DNA of 43,744 bases from DAOUBP01 sp034432655 (GCA_034432655.1 DAOUBP010000134.1:1-43744); one strand, 5' to 3'. Positions 6,802 through 16,354 are shown, counted from the first letter of the stretch. The notes: generated by a model from the letters alone, not told the origin. Made by a program: numbers and translations.

Positions 6802-8150
6802 GGTGGCGGCGTGAAATATCCGCCCATGTCCTCGATGCAGGCGTCCGCCTCTGCCTGCATTTTGGGCGGCGCGTCGTCCGGGCTGAGCTGGCCGGCCATC
6901 ACCGCCGGGAGGTAGGCGTCTATCCCCTGCCAGGCGCAGGCCATCTCCAACGCCGGAGGCACCCCACGAGCCAGGCGCAGTTGGGCCACGATGCCGGCCA
7001 GCAACGGATCTGCTTTGACCGCCTCGCCATTCGCGACCTCCTTGTGGCTGGGAAACCTCCCCAGGTCGGTCAGCCAGCGCGATTGCGCCTCGGCCGAGGT
7101 CATGAATTCCACGAACCGCGCGGCCGCGTCCAGCTCTGCGGCAGTCGCATTTGCGGCGATGAACCAATAGCGGCCTGTAGCCATGGGCGTGGCGTTCAGC
7201 CCCGTCTTGCTGATCCTGGGCAACAGGGCCACGCCCAGGTCAACCCCCAGGCTCTGATAGCGGTCCAGGTTCCAGGCACCGTCAACGATGTAGGCCGCCT
7301 GGCCCTGGCCGAAGAGCGCAAAGGCCGTCGGATAGTCGCTCTGTTCGGGCATCACGCGGTACAGAAACTTCAAGTCGTGCGCGAACCACAGCGCTTCGAC
7401 CATCTCCGCCGTATCCAGGGCTACATGGCCCTGGGCATCCAGCGGCCAACTGCCGAAGCCGGCCAACCAGGGGATCAGCCAGTAAGACTCTGTCAGAGGG
7501 TAGACCAGGCCATACCGGCCGGCCACAGGATCGGTCAAGGCCTTCAGTTGGGCGATCCACGGTTCGGTGCTGGAAGGGACCTCGCTGACCAGCGCCTTAT
7601 TGTACAACAGCAGCAAATGGTTGCCGAAGTTGTCCGGCAACCCCCACAGCTTGCCGCGCACCATGGCCCCTTCACGCGCACCCGGCAAAAAACTGTCCAG
7701 GTATTCCTGCGCGAAAAGCTCATCCAACGGCCGGACGATGCCCAATTCGCTGAAAGGCCCGGCGAACTCGCCGGGCGCCCGGACCAGGGCCGGCGCCGTC
7801 CCCTGCCTTGCGGCGGCCCGGAACTGGTTGCGCAGCTCATCGTAACCATAGTGCTGACGGACCACGATGACGTCGGGGTCGAGCTGCATGAACGCGGCCG
7901 CCAGCGCGTCCAGCAGCACGCCGGCCTCGTTGCTGTCTTCCTCCCAATATGTCAAGGTGATGAAGCGGGAAGGGGTTGGCACAGGTGTAACCGTGGCAAC
8001 CGGTGGCGCGATCGCAGGGGTAGGGGTAGCGGTAGGGGTCGGTGCCTGGCCGGCCAGACAGGCCGTCAGACCCAGGGCTGCTCCCAGGCCGATTAACAGG
8101 CTGGCCGCCGCGCGCACATGCCGACGCAATGAACTGGCGAACAAAGACAC
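6798..8150 (-). CDS. extracellular solute-binding protein, family 1 (sugar ABC type)
   Basis: The product is a 450-residue lipoprotein. A basic N-terminus and hydrophobic segment end in GLTAC (Cys31), followed by a TPTPTATPTP linker typical of Chloroflexota surface lipoproteins. The mature part follows the family-1 binding protein pattern (ITLTYWEE near the start, AAYIVDGAWNLDRY, then FVEFMTSAEAQSRWL). It should capture an extracytoplasmic solute, probably a carbohydrate, for an ABC importer. No permease or ATPase gene is adjacent, so the partner is elsewhere. GTG 8150 is preferred over the frame start at 8330 because the upstream part contains a palindromic repeat and a -10 box, and GGGAG lies about 10 bases before the GTG. 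Confidence 0.8.
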   Translation of the reverse strand: MSLFASSLRRHVRAAASLLIGLGAALGLTACLAGQAPTPTATPTPAIAPPVATVTPVPTPSRFITLTYWEEDSNEAGVLLDALAAAFMQLDPDVIVVRQHYGYDELRNQFRAAARQGTAPALVRAPGEFAGPFSELGIVRPLDELFAQEYLDSFLPGAREGAMVRGKLWGLPDNFGNHLLLLYNKALVSEVPSSTEPWIAQLKALTDPVAGRYGLVYPLTESYWLIPWLAGFGSWPLDAQGHVALDTAEMVEALWFAHDLKFLYRVMPEQSDYPTAFALFGQGQAAYIVDGAWNLDRYQSLGVDLGVALLPRISKTGLNATPMATGRYWFIAANATAAELDAAARFVEFMTSAEAQSRWLTDLGRFPSHKEVANGEAVKADPLLAGIVAQLRLARGVPPALEMACAWQGIDAYLPAVMAGQLSPDDAPPKMQAEADACIEDMGGYFTPPP

Positions 8151-8187
8151 CCGTATGACTCCCTGTCCTGAATTAGTCCCTCCGTAC

Positions 8188-8236
8188 GTAACGACTTCAG
8201 TCGCTCCAGCTTGCGCCAAACGGCTGAAGCCGTTAC
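8188..8236. repeat. imperfect 16-bp inverted repeat (MITE-like)
   Basis: GTAACGACTTCAGTCG at 8188-8203 and CGGCTGAAGCCGTTAC at 8221-8236 are inverted copies matching at 14 of 16 positions, with a 17-base loop. It lies between the -10 box and the start of the solute-binding protein gene, so the transcript leader would fold into a long hairpin. Confidence 0.8.
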
Positions 8237-8261
8237 TACAAAGGTGGTCATAGTGGGTGCC

Positions 8262-8267
8262 ATTATA
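8262..8267 (-). promoter_or_regulatory. candidate -10 box for the solute-binding protein gene
   Basis: The minus strand reads TATAAT here, with no convincing -35 at 16-18 bases upstream. Transcription would start near 8255 and pass through the inverted repeat before the GTG at 8150. Confidence 0.4.
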
Positions 8268-8314
8268 ATGCGATTTGCTCTGGCACGAAACTTCACAGAG
8301 CGCTCGCTTGTCCT

Positions 8315-8344
8315 TTCCACTCCGGCGCACTCTTGTGGTACAAT
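8315..8344 (+). promoter_or_regulatory. candidate promoter of the cyclase gene
   Basis: TACAAT at 8339-8344 has a weak TTCCAC 18 bases upstream. The -10 lies only 15 bases before ATG 8360 and no ribosome binding site is seen, so the message could be leaderless or nearly so. Confidence 0.35.
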
Positions 8345-8359
8345 AGCGCCACTTTCAGC

Positions 8360-8995
8360 ATGACACATGTGTTCATAGACATCAGTCAGCCTTTGCGAAC
8401 CGGCATGCCGGTGTGGCCCGGCGATCCGCCGGTGCGAATCACGCGCGCTGCGGACGGCCTGCCGTCGGTCTCCCGGCTCGAGCTGGGCACCCACGTGGGA
8501 ACGCACGTGGACCCGCCAGCGCATTTCCTCGCCGAGGGGGCCACGGTGGACCAGTTGCCGCTGGACGTCTTGATCGGCCCGGCCTGGGTGGCGCACGTGA
8601 CACAAGCCGGCCCGATCACCGCAGCAGCGCTGGAAGCGGCTGCGATCCCCCCCGACAGCGAACGCTTGCTGTTGCGCACCCCGAACAGCAACACCCGTCC
8701 CGAGGTTTTCGACCCTGCGTATGTGGCGCTGACGGTTGACGCGGCGGAGTGGCTGGTGGCGCGCGGGGTGCGGCTGATAGGCATTGATGCGCCATCCATC
8801 GAACCGTTCGCGGCGGCCGGTGAGCCGGTCCATCACAAATTGCTGGCTGCCGGGGTGGTGATCGTGGAAGGCCTGGCCCTGGCCGACGTGGCGCCCGGCC
8901 CGTACGAGCTGATCTGCCTGCCGTTGCGCATCGCCGATGGCGACGGCGCGCCCGCGCGGGCAGTGTTGAGGGCCGACGGCAGATTGAAGATTTGA
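8360..8995 (+). CDS. cyclase/arylformamidase-family metal-dependent hydrolase
   Basis: The product has 211 residues, the usual size for the cyclase family that includes kynurenine formamidase. The metal-binding motif is H45-x3-H49-x-D51 in LGTHVGTHVDPPAHF. Further family marks are MPVWPGDP near the start and IGIDAPSIEPF in the second half. Such enzymes hydrolyse formamides or lactones in amino-acid or ring degradation; the substrate cannot be told here because no tryptophan-catabolic genes are adjacent. ATG 8360 is chosen since the longer frame from 8333 overlaps the promoter. The next gene follows after 23 bases. Confidence 0.82.
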   Translation: MTHVFIDISQPLRTGMPVWPGDPPVRITRAADGLPSVSRLELGTHVGTHVDPPAHFLAEGATVDQLPLDVLIGPAWVAHVTQAGPITAAALEAAAIPPDSERLLLRTPNSNTRPEVFDPAYVALTVDAAEWLVARGVRLIGIDAPSIEPFAAAGEPVHHKLLAAGVVIVEGLALADVAPGPYELICLPLRIADGDGAPARAVLRADGRLKI

Positions 8996-9018
8996 AGAAG
9001 GAAGATTGAAGGTTGAGC

Positions 9019-9930
9019 ATGTCTGATCTACGCGGCGTTTTTGCACCCATTGTGACCCCGTTTCGACCGGAGGACGGCGAGGTGGATTATCCCTGGATCG
9101 GCCGACATGTGGCCTATCTGCGCCAACACGGCTGCACCGGGATCATCCCCTGCGGCACCAACGGCGAAGCTCCCTCCCTCAGCGTGGCCGAACGTCAACA
9201 GGTCGCCGCAGCGGCCATGACCGCCGCGGGTGACATGCCCGTGATCGTGGGCACCGGCGCGGCCGCGCTGCCCGATGCGATCGCCCTGACCCGCCATGCG
9301 TTCGCGCTTGGCGCTGCGGCCGTCCTGGTGATGCCGCCCTTCTACTTCAAGAAGCCACCGGAAGCCGGCATTGTGGACTGGTTCCGCCGCCTGTTCGACG
9401 CAGCTGTGCCGCCGGGAGGCCGGGTGCTGTTGTACCACATCCCGCAGACCACCGGTGTACCGATCAGCGACGGGGTGTTGGACATGTTGCTGGCAAGCCA
9501 TAGCGAAGTCGTCTACGGCATCAAGGATTCGACGGGCGATCCGGCGCAGCTGGCGCATTTCCGGGCTGCCTATCCGGAGCTGGCCTATTATGCGGGCAAC
9601 GACCATCGGGTGGGCGAAGCCTGCGCTGCAGGGGGTGCCGGTTCCATCACAGCGGTGGCCAACGTCTTCCCCGACCTGGTGGCGGCTGTCCAGCGTGCGG
9701 CCTGGAGCAACGGCGACTGGCGCGCGCCGCAGGCCCGGTTGAGCGCAGCCCGCACACTGATCGAATCATATCCGTTGCAGCCCGCGACCAAGGTTGCCCT
9801 GGCCGAGGTCGCCGGCCTGCCCACAACGGCCGTACGGCCTCCCCAAGTGGAACTCACTCCAGAACAGTGTGCCGGCCTGCGCGCCGGCCTGCTGGCCGGG
9901 CTCCCGTCCTGGCGGCCACCTTTGAGCTGA
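9019..9930 (+). CDS. dihydrodipicolinate synthase/N-acetylneuraminate lyase-family aldolase
   Basis: The product has 303 residues, the normal length for this TIM-barrel class I aldolase family. Schiff-base lysine K169 lies in YGIKDSTGD and catalytic tyrosine Y139 in LYHIPQTTG. The substrate-carboxylate loop reads GTNGE (46-50) rather than the GTTGE of most lysine-pathway enzymes. The role could be true DapA or condensation/cleavage of another 2-oxo acid. The YHIPQTTG form and the absence of lysine genes nearby lean toward a catabolic member, which is inference. ATG 9019 has AAGG just upstream and is preferred to the TTG at 9013. Confidence 0.85.
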   Translation: MSDLRGVFAPIVTPFRPEDGEVDYPWIGRHVAYLRQHGCTGIIPCGTNGEAPSLSVAERQQVAAAAMTAAGDMPVIVGTGAAALPDAIALTRHAFALGAAAVLVMPPFYFKKPPEAGIVDWFRRLFDAAVPPGGRVLLYHIPQTTGVPISDGVLDMLLASHSEVVYGIKDSTGDPAQLAHFRAAYPELAYYAGNDHRVGEACAAGGAGSITAVANVFPDLVAAVQRAAWSNGDWRAPQARLSAARTLIESYPLQPATKVALAEVAGLPTTAVRPPQVELTPEQCAGLRAGLLAGLPSWRPPLS

Positions 9931-9942
9931 CGAGGAGTAGCG

Positions 9943-10458
9943 ATGACCTTTCCGATCATGCCCAGCACGCCCGAATTCCTCACGTGGCAGGATGTGGAAA
10001 AGCTGATTGACTACCTGATCCCACAACTGCGTGGCCCTTACGATGCGCTCTTGCTCATCACACGCGGGGGCATCATCCCCGGCGGGCTGATCGCCGAAGC
10101 GCTGGACATGACCCATGTGCTGACGGCGGCCGTCCAGTTCCCGGAAGCCGGCCAGCCGCGGCTGGCCTGGCCGAACTTCCTCCAGTTTCCAGAGGACCGT
10201 CTGCTGCGCAACCGCCGCGTGTTGGTCGTAGACGATATCTGGGCCAACGGCCGCACCATTACAGCGGTGAAAGGCCGCGTGGCGGCCGCCGGCGGCCGGC
10301 CCGAGGCGGCGGTCCTGCACTACAAACCGGGCAGCAACCTGTTCCGCGAGACGGGGCCCGATTACTACGCGGCCATCACCGACCGTTTCATCGTCTACCC
10401 CTGGGAGGTGGAACGGGGCCCCGACCGCTTCGGCGCGCACGAGCCCGCGTTCAACTGA
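9943..10458 (+). CDS. phosphoribosyltransferase (xanthine/guanine type)
   Basis: The product has 171 residues. The PRPP-binding signature is VLVVDDIWANGRTI at 93-106. ITRGGIIPGGLIAEALD (39-55) resembles the PPi loop region of Gpt-like purine phosphoribosyltransferases. It would convert a free purine base plus PRPP to the nucleotide in salvage. Base specificity is not readable here. GAGGAG lies 7 bases before the ATG. The gene is 12 bases after the aldolase gene and 13 before the next, so it is probably co-transcribed. Confidence 0.82.
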   Translation: MTFPIMPSTPEFLTWQDVEKLIDYLIPQLRGPYDALLLITRGGIIPGGLIAEALDMTHVLTAAVQFPEAGQPRLAWPNFLQFPEDRLLRNRRVLVVDDIWANGRTITAVKGRVAAAGGRPEAAVLHYKPGSNLFRETGPDYYAAITDRFIVYPWEVERGPDRFGAHEPAFN

Positions 10459-10471
10459 CAGGGATACCGCC

Positions 10472-13444
10472 ATGCAACGCCGGGCATCTCTTCGCAACTG
10501 CCTTCTTGCCTGCCTCCTGGTCGGCCTGCTGGTGGCCGGCCGGCCCGTTGCAGCACAAACCACCTCTGTCAACTGGCAGCCTTTGGCCGGCCCGGCCGGC
10601 CGCCTGACCCACCTGGCCGCAGCACCCGACGGGAAGACGCTTTACGCAGTGGCGGCCGGCGTGGTCAATCGCCGCGACGATGACGAGACGCAGTGGTTCG
10701 ACCGCTATCGCCTCAGCTACGCCGAGGCGCTCTACCGCAGCACGGACGGCGGCGCGACCTGGCAACCGGCAACCAACGACCTGCCGCCCGGGATGATCAC
10801 GGCCCTGGCCGTGGACCCCGTCAACAATGACGTGCTGATCGGCCTGGTGGCCAGCGGCGACACCTTCACCCGGCGCAGCGGCCTGTGGCGCAGCAGCGAC
10901 GGCGGCGCCAACTGGCAACAGGTACCTCTGGGCCGCGATGATCTGATCGTGCGCGCCATCAGCCGGGACAAAGAAGGAAAGACCCTTTTCCTGGGCGCAA
11001 TCACCGCCGGCAAGTATCCCGACAGCTACGTCTATCGCTTCGTGGACGGCGCGTGGCGCGCAAGCCAGGCTCTGCGCTACGAGCAGCGACCGGGCAGCAT
11101 CCTGGTGGCTCTCCTGGCATCCCCGGCCGATCCTGACCGCTTGTACCTGCTGACCGCCGGCGGCGACCTGTTCGTCAGCCCCGATGCCGGGGAAAGCTGG
11201 GCGCTTGCGCCCCGGCCGGCTGAAACGGTCCCCACGGCGGCGCCAGCGGTGCTGGCGTGGCGGCCTGAGGTGACCAGCAGCCTGCTGCTGGTGCGGGAGG
11301 GAGCCTCGGGCGAGCCGCCGGCCGTCTATCGCAGCAGCGACGGCGGGACGAGCTGGCGCCGCCTGGACGCCACCGGGCTGCCGGCCAACGTCAGGGTAAA
11401 CACCCTGGCCGCGCTGGCCGGCGGCATCTACCTGTTGAGCACGTCCGGCGGCACCTATCGCAGCAGCGACCAGGGGCTCACCTGGGTGCTGTTGGAAGGG
11501 CCGTTGGGGAGCGGCAACGTGACTGACTTCGTGGTCCTACCCGGGCCGTCCGGCCGCGCGGGCACAACTGTGCTGGCAGCAACGGGACACGGCCTGTTCA
11601 TCAGCCGGGATCAGGGCGCGCTGTGGCAACCTCACGGTTCAGGCCTGCCCTTCAACAGCAAGATCGCCGGCTTGCTCACGCACCCCGAGCGCCCCGGGCT
11701 GGTGTTCGCGATCAGCGACAACCGCTTTGCAGACCTCTCAGCAGCTCCGCCCCTGCTCTTCCGCAGCGTGGACGGGGGCGCAAACTGGGCACCCGCATCT
11801 CAGGGCCTGCCCACCATGCAGATCACGGCCTGGGCAACCGATCCGACAGACCCGCACACGTTGTATCTGGCCACCTGGGAGCATTTCTACCGCAGCACCG
11901 ATGCCGGGGTCAGCTGGCAGGTAAGCCGGCTGCAGTTCGACAGACATACCGCGCTGGCGGTTGCGTCTGCGCAGCCGAGCGTCCTTTACCTGGGTGGACG
12001 CCCGGCGTTACGTAGCACAGACGGCGGCGCCACCTGGCAGGCGATCCCGGTCAGGACGGCCGGGGAAACCGGGCAACGGCAAGATGTGGTGGGGCTGGCA
12101 GTAGATACAAAGGACGCCGGACATGTGTGGGCTGCGCTCAGCGATGGCGTGTTTGAGAGCCGCGACGGCGGGCAAAGCTGGCAGGCGGCCGGCCTGTCGG
12201 GCCGCGAGCTGCTCTGGCTGGCACAAGCCAGGACGCCTGCAGCAGACGAAGCGGGCGAGGCGCCCACCCTCTATGCCGGCGTGCGCGACGATGGCATCTA
12301 TCGCCTGCGGCCCGGCGGCGACTGGACCCCCATCAACACCGGCTTGCCGGCCAACAGCACCATCCTGGCGTTCGTAGCCGACCCCCGTTCCCCCGGCCTG
12401 TTGTGGGCGGCGCGCGACGGCGGTGGCGTTTACCGGAGCACTGACGACGGCGAGACCTGGCGCAACGTCGCCGTGGGAATGGGCGATAACCTGGTCCAGG
12501 CCCTGGCCCCCGACTTCAGCGCGCCGGACGGCGTGTTCGCCGGGACGGCTACGGCCGGCGTCTGGACAGCGGGCAGCACACGGCCGGCCACACCCGCGCC
12601 GGCACCGGCGGCCGGCCGCAGCGGGGCAGACGCGCGCATCGAAATCGTCTGGCCGCACAACTGGGCACCGCCACAAGAAGCCAGGCTGGCCAACATCGGC
12701 CTGCGCCTGTTTCTGCCGGGCAGCCTGTTGCAGCCGGCCTGCGGCTGGCGCCCCAAAGTGACCGTCTGGCAGGCGGCAGACACGGCGCCGGCCGCGCCCC
12801 TGGCAACCGCAGAACAGCGGTCCGTGGACGGCCAGCCGTTCCCGTATTGGGTGTTGAACGATGTGGATGTCAGCCAGGCCATGGATCCGAGCCGGAAACT
12901 GTATTTCATGGTGCGCGTCGAGGGGGTGGACACTGCCACCAGCATCTGGGCCCACGGCACCGACCCCCGCACCTATCTGCCACAGCCTGAAGTGCCCAGC
13001 GGGATCGCAACTGACGCTATTACCGCAGTGGATGCGCGCATCCAGATCGTCTGGCCGCACGACGAAGCAGGTAACGAACGGCCTGTCACCGAGGCCGCGC
13101 TGGCCAACGTCTCCGTTACGCTTTTCAAACACGGCACGCGGCTTTCAGTGCCGATGACCTGGCGTCCGGCCGGTATCGTGCTATACGGCGCCTGGAACCA
13201 GGAGGTGAGCAGGCCGCTGGCGCGCCAGGCCCAGGTCATCGCCCGCCAATCGGGCGCCATCACCTATCCGACGTGGGAGTTCAACAACATCCCCGTGGCC
13301 CGGGCCAGCGACCCCTGGAACAAGCTGTACCTGTGGGTGGCCGTGGAAGGGGTGCAGACATATCCGAGCATCTGGTCGCACGGTGCGGACGCACGCACCT
13401 TCTTCCCGTTCAAAGACGAACCGATTCAGGGCTGTGTGCCGTAA
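10472..13444 (+). CDS. secreted BNR-repeat protein with duplicated C-terminal domain
   Basis: The product has 990 residues. A signal peptide (about 1-28, ending VAAQT) is followed by a propeller-like region with roughly ten copies of the BNR/Asp-box pattern (YRSTDGGATW, WRSSDGGANW, YRSTDDGETW) up to about residue 690. An alanine/proline linker leads to two related domains of about 130 residues. Each starts DARIxIVWPH and ends with a (S)IW-HG-D-RT(Y/F) motif. I do not recognise this domain. Asp-box proteins act as sialidases, xyloglucanases or binding scaffolds; no sialidase catalytic set is evident, so a binding or sensor role is as likely. Confidence 0.8.
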   Translation: MQRRASLRNCLLACLLVGLLVAGRPVAAQTTSVNWQPLAGPAGRLTHLAAAPDGKTLYAVAAGVVNRRDDDETQWFDRYRLSYAEALYRSTDGGATWQPATNDLPPGMITALAVDPVNNDVLIGLVASGDTFTRRSGLWRSSDGGANWQQVPLGRDDLIVRAISRDKEGKTLFLGAITAGKYPDSYVYRFVDGAWRASQALRYEQRPGSILVALLASPADPDRLYLLTAGGDLFVSPDAGESWALAPRPAETVPTAAPAVLAWRPEVTSSLLLVREGASGEPPAVYRSSDGGTSWRRLDATGLPANVRVNTLAALAGGIYLLSTSGGTYRSSDQGLTWVLLEGPLGSGNVTDFVVLPGPSGRAGTTVLAATGHGLFISRDQGALWQPHGSGLPFNSKIAGLLTHPERPGLVFAISDNRFADLSAAPPLLFRSVDGGANWAPASQGLPTMQITAWATDPTDPHTLYLATWEHFYRSTDAGVSWQVSRLQFDRHTALAVASAQPSVLYLGGRPALRSTDGGATWQAIPVRTAGETGQRQDVVGLAVDTKDAGHVWAALSDGVFESRDGGQSWQAAGLSGRELLWLAQARTPAADEAGEAPTLYAGVRDDGIYRLRPGGDWTPINTGLPANSTILAFVADPRSPGLLWAARDGGGVYRSTDDGETWRNVAVGMGDNLVQALAPDFSAPDGVFAGTATAGVWTAGSTRPATPAPAPAAGRSGADARIEIVWPHNWAPPQEARLANIGLRLFLPGSLLQPACGWRPKVTVWQAADTAPAAPLATAEQRSVDGQPFPYWVLNDVDVSQAMDPSRKLYFMVRVEGVDTATSIWAHGTDPRTYLPQPEVPSGIATDAITAVDARIQIVWPHDEAGNERPVTEAALANVSVTLFKHGTRLSVPMTWRPAGIVLYGAWNQEVSRPLARQAQVIARQSGAITYPTWEFNNIPVARASDPWNKLYLWVAVEGVQTYPSIWSHGADARTFFPFKDEPIQGCVP

Positions 13445-13446
13445 AG

Positions 13447-14175
13447 ATGGTGCAGCTATCTCTCTGGCAAAGCATCGGCTTGGGGCTGATCCTGCTGGCC
13501 GGGGCGGTCCTGCTGGCGGTTTGGTGGCGACAGCAAACTTTTCGGTGGTGGGCCGTGTTGGCGGTGGCGGTCGTCGTAGCGCCGACGCTGAGCTGGTGGT
13601 CGGCCGAGGCGTTCCAGGTGGCCGATTATCGGGCCGGGTGCGACGGCCTGTGCCCCGGCTACCGGGGCGCGCCCCTGCCCGTCTATCACGGGCAGGCGGC
13701 AGGCGGCGACTTCCTGCCCGCAGGTTTCCTGCTGAACGCGCTGATCTATCTGGTGCTGCTGTTGAGCTGGGCTGCCGTCGTCCGGGGGCTGGTGCGTCGC
13801 ATCGGCGGCGAGGGGCGCTCGGCCTGGATCGTGCAAGGGCTTCTGGGGCTGGCATTGTTCACGCTGCCGATAGCGTTCTCACCCCTGGTGCTGCCGCCCC
13901 CGGAAGCCCATGTACGGGGTGACCCCCAACGCATCGCGATCAACGCCCGCCGCGAGGTGTATCTGTACGACCAGCTGGCCGACCTCCCGGTGTTGCGGGT
14001 GGGGCTGGATGATGTGCGCCCCCGCCGCGACGACCAGCCGGGGATGCGTGTCTGCCTGCGCGTCTACACCTTCTTTTACCTGCCGATAGGTTGGATGTAT
14101 CTGGATATGACGCCGGAAGGCGTACACAGCAACAACGGCGGCGTGCTGCCGCTGGCGCAGTCGTGTTGGGAGTAA
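13447..14175 (+). CDS. four-helix membrane protein of unknown function
   Basis: The product has 242 residues. Hydrophobic segments lie at about 6-26 and 33-48, then two more at about 98-115 and 130-155, with a soluble C-terminal part containing a Cys pair. ATG 13447 follows the previous stop by two bases, so it is almost certainly translated from the same message. I know no family for it. Its position between a secreted BNR protein and a secreted protease suggests a role at the cell surface. Confidence 0.7.
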   Translation: MVQLSLWQSIGLGLILLAGAVLLAVWWRQQTFRWWAVLAVAVVVAPTLSWWSAEAFQVADYRAGCDGLCPGYRGAPLPVYHGQAAGGDFLPAGFLLNALIYLVLLLSWAAVVRGLVRRIGGEGRSAWIVQGLLGLALFTLPIAFSPLVLPPPEAHVRGDPQRIAINARREVYLYDQLADLPVLRVGLDDVRPRRDDQPGMRVCLRVYTFFYLPIGWMYLDMTPEGVHSNNGGVLPLAQSCWE

Positions 14176-14214
14176 AGGACAGGATCATTTCATTCTTGCT
14201 GTCGTGGAGGAGCG

Positions 14215-16344
14215 ATGGAAAAACGCAACCGTAATCTGTGGATCATCGTCATCGGTGCCTTGCTGGTGCTGTGCTGCTATTGCCTGGCCATCACCGGCAT
14301 CGGCGTCTACCTCTTTACCCGGCCCGCGCCGCCGGCCCTGCAGCCCACGATCATCGTCACCCGCCTGGTAACGGTGATCCCGCCGGCCCCGCGCGCCACG
14401 CCAACGGCTGTCAGCACACCCCAGGCCACACCGACGCCGCAAGCCGGGCCCGTCGAGGCACCGTCTCCGGCTGTCCCCACAGCAGCTCCGCCGCCAAGCG
14501 ACACGCCTGAAGAATCCGCCGCGTTCATCCCACCGCTAGATGCTGAGGCCAACGCGTTACTGGCGGCCGAGATGCCCGCGGCCGATCCGCGGCTCCTGGC
14601 CCTCCGCCTGCGACCGGATGCCACCGACATCCCCATTGTGGTCAACGCCACGCCGCCGGTTTATCAGGTCGGCGACAAACAACAGTTCTGGATCTCCAAC
14701 AGCGACACGCAGGAGCACAGACAGATCACGGCCGAGTTGAAGTACATGACCGACCATGTGGCGATGTGGGTGGAGCAGGGGGTGCGCTTCAACCAGCGCG
14801 ACCTGGAAGCCTCGGCAAGACGGTTCGAGGAAAAAACCTATCCCACCAATCGCGAGTTCTTCGGCAGCGAATGGACGCCGGGCGTGGACAACGATGTGCG
14901 CTTGCACATCCTCCACGCGCGCGGCCTGGGCGAGAACGTGGCCGGCTACTACTCCTCGGCCGATGAGTATTCACGGCTGGTCAATCCTTATTCCAACGAA
15001 CGCGAGATGTTTTACATCTCGGCCGATTCCGGCAACGCCAGGCCGAACAGCGATTTTTACGACGGCACCCTGGCCCACGAGTTCCAACACATGATCCACT
15101 GGGCCAACGACCGCAACGAGGACTCGTGGGTCAATGAAGGAATGTCGGAGCTGGCGAGCTTCTTGAACGGCTTCGACCCCGGCGGCGCGGACTACGCCTT
15201 TATGATGCAGCCCGACACCCAACTCACCACGTGGGGCGATCCCAGCATCGAGAGCGTTTCCGAACATTACGGCGCGTCCTATCTGTTCATGGTCTACTTC
15301 CTGGACCGCTTCGGGGAGGAGCTGACCAAAGCGGTGGTGGCCTCCCCCTTCAACGGCATTCACGGCTTCAACGACGCGCTGGAGAAAGCCGGCCGGCCGG
15401 AGCGCTTCGATGACATCTTCGCCGACTGGCTGATCGCCAACTACCTGGATGCGCCGGAAGCCGACCCCGCCAGCCGTTTTGGCTATGAAAGCATTGACCT
15501 GTACCGGGTTGCGGTGGACGAGACGCACCGCAGGTATCCGGCCACGGGCCGCAGCACCGTCAGCCAGTACGGGGCAGACTACATCCGCCTGAAAGGCAGC
15601 GGCGCGGTGACCATCAAGTTCGCAGGCGAGACCGAGGTCACGCTGACCAGCGCTGTGCCTCAGGGGGTCTACTCCTGGTGGTCAAACCGCGGCGACCAGA
15701 GCAACGCCACCCTGACGCGAGCGTTTGACCTGCGCGGGCTTACCTCGGCGACCCTCACCTTCTCGGCCTGGTACGACATCGAAGAGGGCTGGGACTACGC
15801 GTATGTCTCGATCTCCACCGATGGGGGCAACCGCTGGCAGATCCTGCGCGGCCGTTACACCACCGATGATAACCCGGTGGGCAACGCGTTCGGCCCCGGC
15901 TGGACGGGGATCAGCGGCGGCGGCACGACCCCCGCGTGGGTGGAGGAACAGGTGGACCTGACGCCGTTCGTAGGCCAGGAGGTGCTGATCCGGTTCGAGA
16001 TGGTCACCGATGACGCGGTGAACCACGCCGGCCTGCTGATTGACAACATCGCCATCCCGGAGCTGGGCTACACCGACGACGGCGAGTCGGGCGAGGGCGG
16101 CTGGGAGGCCGCCGGCTGGATCCTCACCGACAACACGGTGATGCAACGATGGCTGGTACAGCTGCTGGCGATCGGCAAGAACGGCGATCTGACGCTGCAA
16201 CGGATGGCCGTCGGGCCGGACGGCCGCGGGCAGTTAACCCTGGCTAACCTGGGCGACCTGGACGAAGCCGTGCTGGTCATCTCAGGCCTGGCACCGGTCA
16301 CCACCGAGCCGGCCACCTACAGCTACGAGATCACGCAGCCATGA
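14215..16344 (+). CDS. membrane-anchored M6/immune inhibitor A-like metalloprotease
   Basis: The product has 709 residues. A transmembrane anchor (about 9-33) is followed by a Thr/Pro/Ala-rich spacer. The protease domain has the zinc motif HEFQH at 288-292, followed by NEGMSELAS, which supplies the third ligand region in the M6/gluzincin style. The C-terminal third has a beta-sandwich with YDIEEGWDYAYVSISTDGG and LIDNIAI, as in immune inhibitor A accessory domains. It is likely an extracytoplasmic endopeptidase. GGAGG precedes the ATG. It lies 39 bases after the membrane protein gene and 10 before the CPBP gene. Confidence 0.83.
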   Translation: MEKRNRNLWIIVIGALLVLCCYCLAITGIGVYLFTRPAPPALQPTIIVTRLVTVIPPAPRATPTAVSTPQATPTPQAGPVEAPSPAVPTAAPPPSDTPEESAAFIPPLDAEANALLAAEMPAADPRLLALRLRPDATDIPIVVNATPPVYQVGDKQQFWISNSDTQEHRQITAELKYMTDHVAMWVEQGVRFNQRDLEASARRFEEKTYPTNREFFGSEWTPGVDNDVRLHILHARGLGENVAGYYSSADEYSRLVNPYSNEREMFYISADSGNARPNSDFYDGTLAHEFQHMIHWANDRNEDSWVNEGMSELASFLNGFDPGGADYAFMMQPDTQLTTWGDPSIESVSEHYGASYLFMVYFLDRFGEELTKAVVASPFNGIHGFNDALEKAGRPERFDDIFADWLIANYLDAPEADPASRFGYESIDLYRVAVDETHRRYPATGRSTVSQYGADYIRLKGSGAVTIKFAGETEVTLTSAVPQGVYSWWSNRGDQSNATLTRAFDLRGLTSATLTFSAWYDIEEGWDYAYVSISTDGGNRWQILRGRYTTDDNPVGNAFGPGWTGISGGGTTPAWVEEQVDLTPFVGQEVLIRFEMVTDDAVNHAGLLIDNIAIPELGYTDDGESGEGGWEAAGWILTDNTVMQRWLVQLLAIGKNGDLTLQRMAVGPDGRGQLTLANLGDLDEAVLVISGLAPVTTEPATYSYEITQP

Positions 16345-16354
16345 CGGCTACGCC

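Noticed and set aside
6652..7167. A 171-residue minus-strand open frame
   Set aside because: It is antisense-type overlap through the interspersed repeat and in a different frame from the binding-protein gene.
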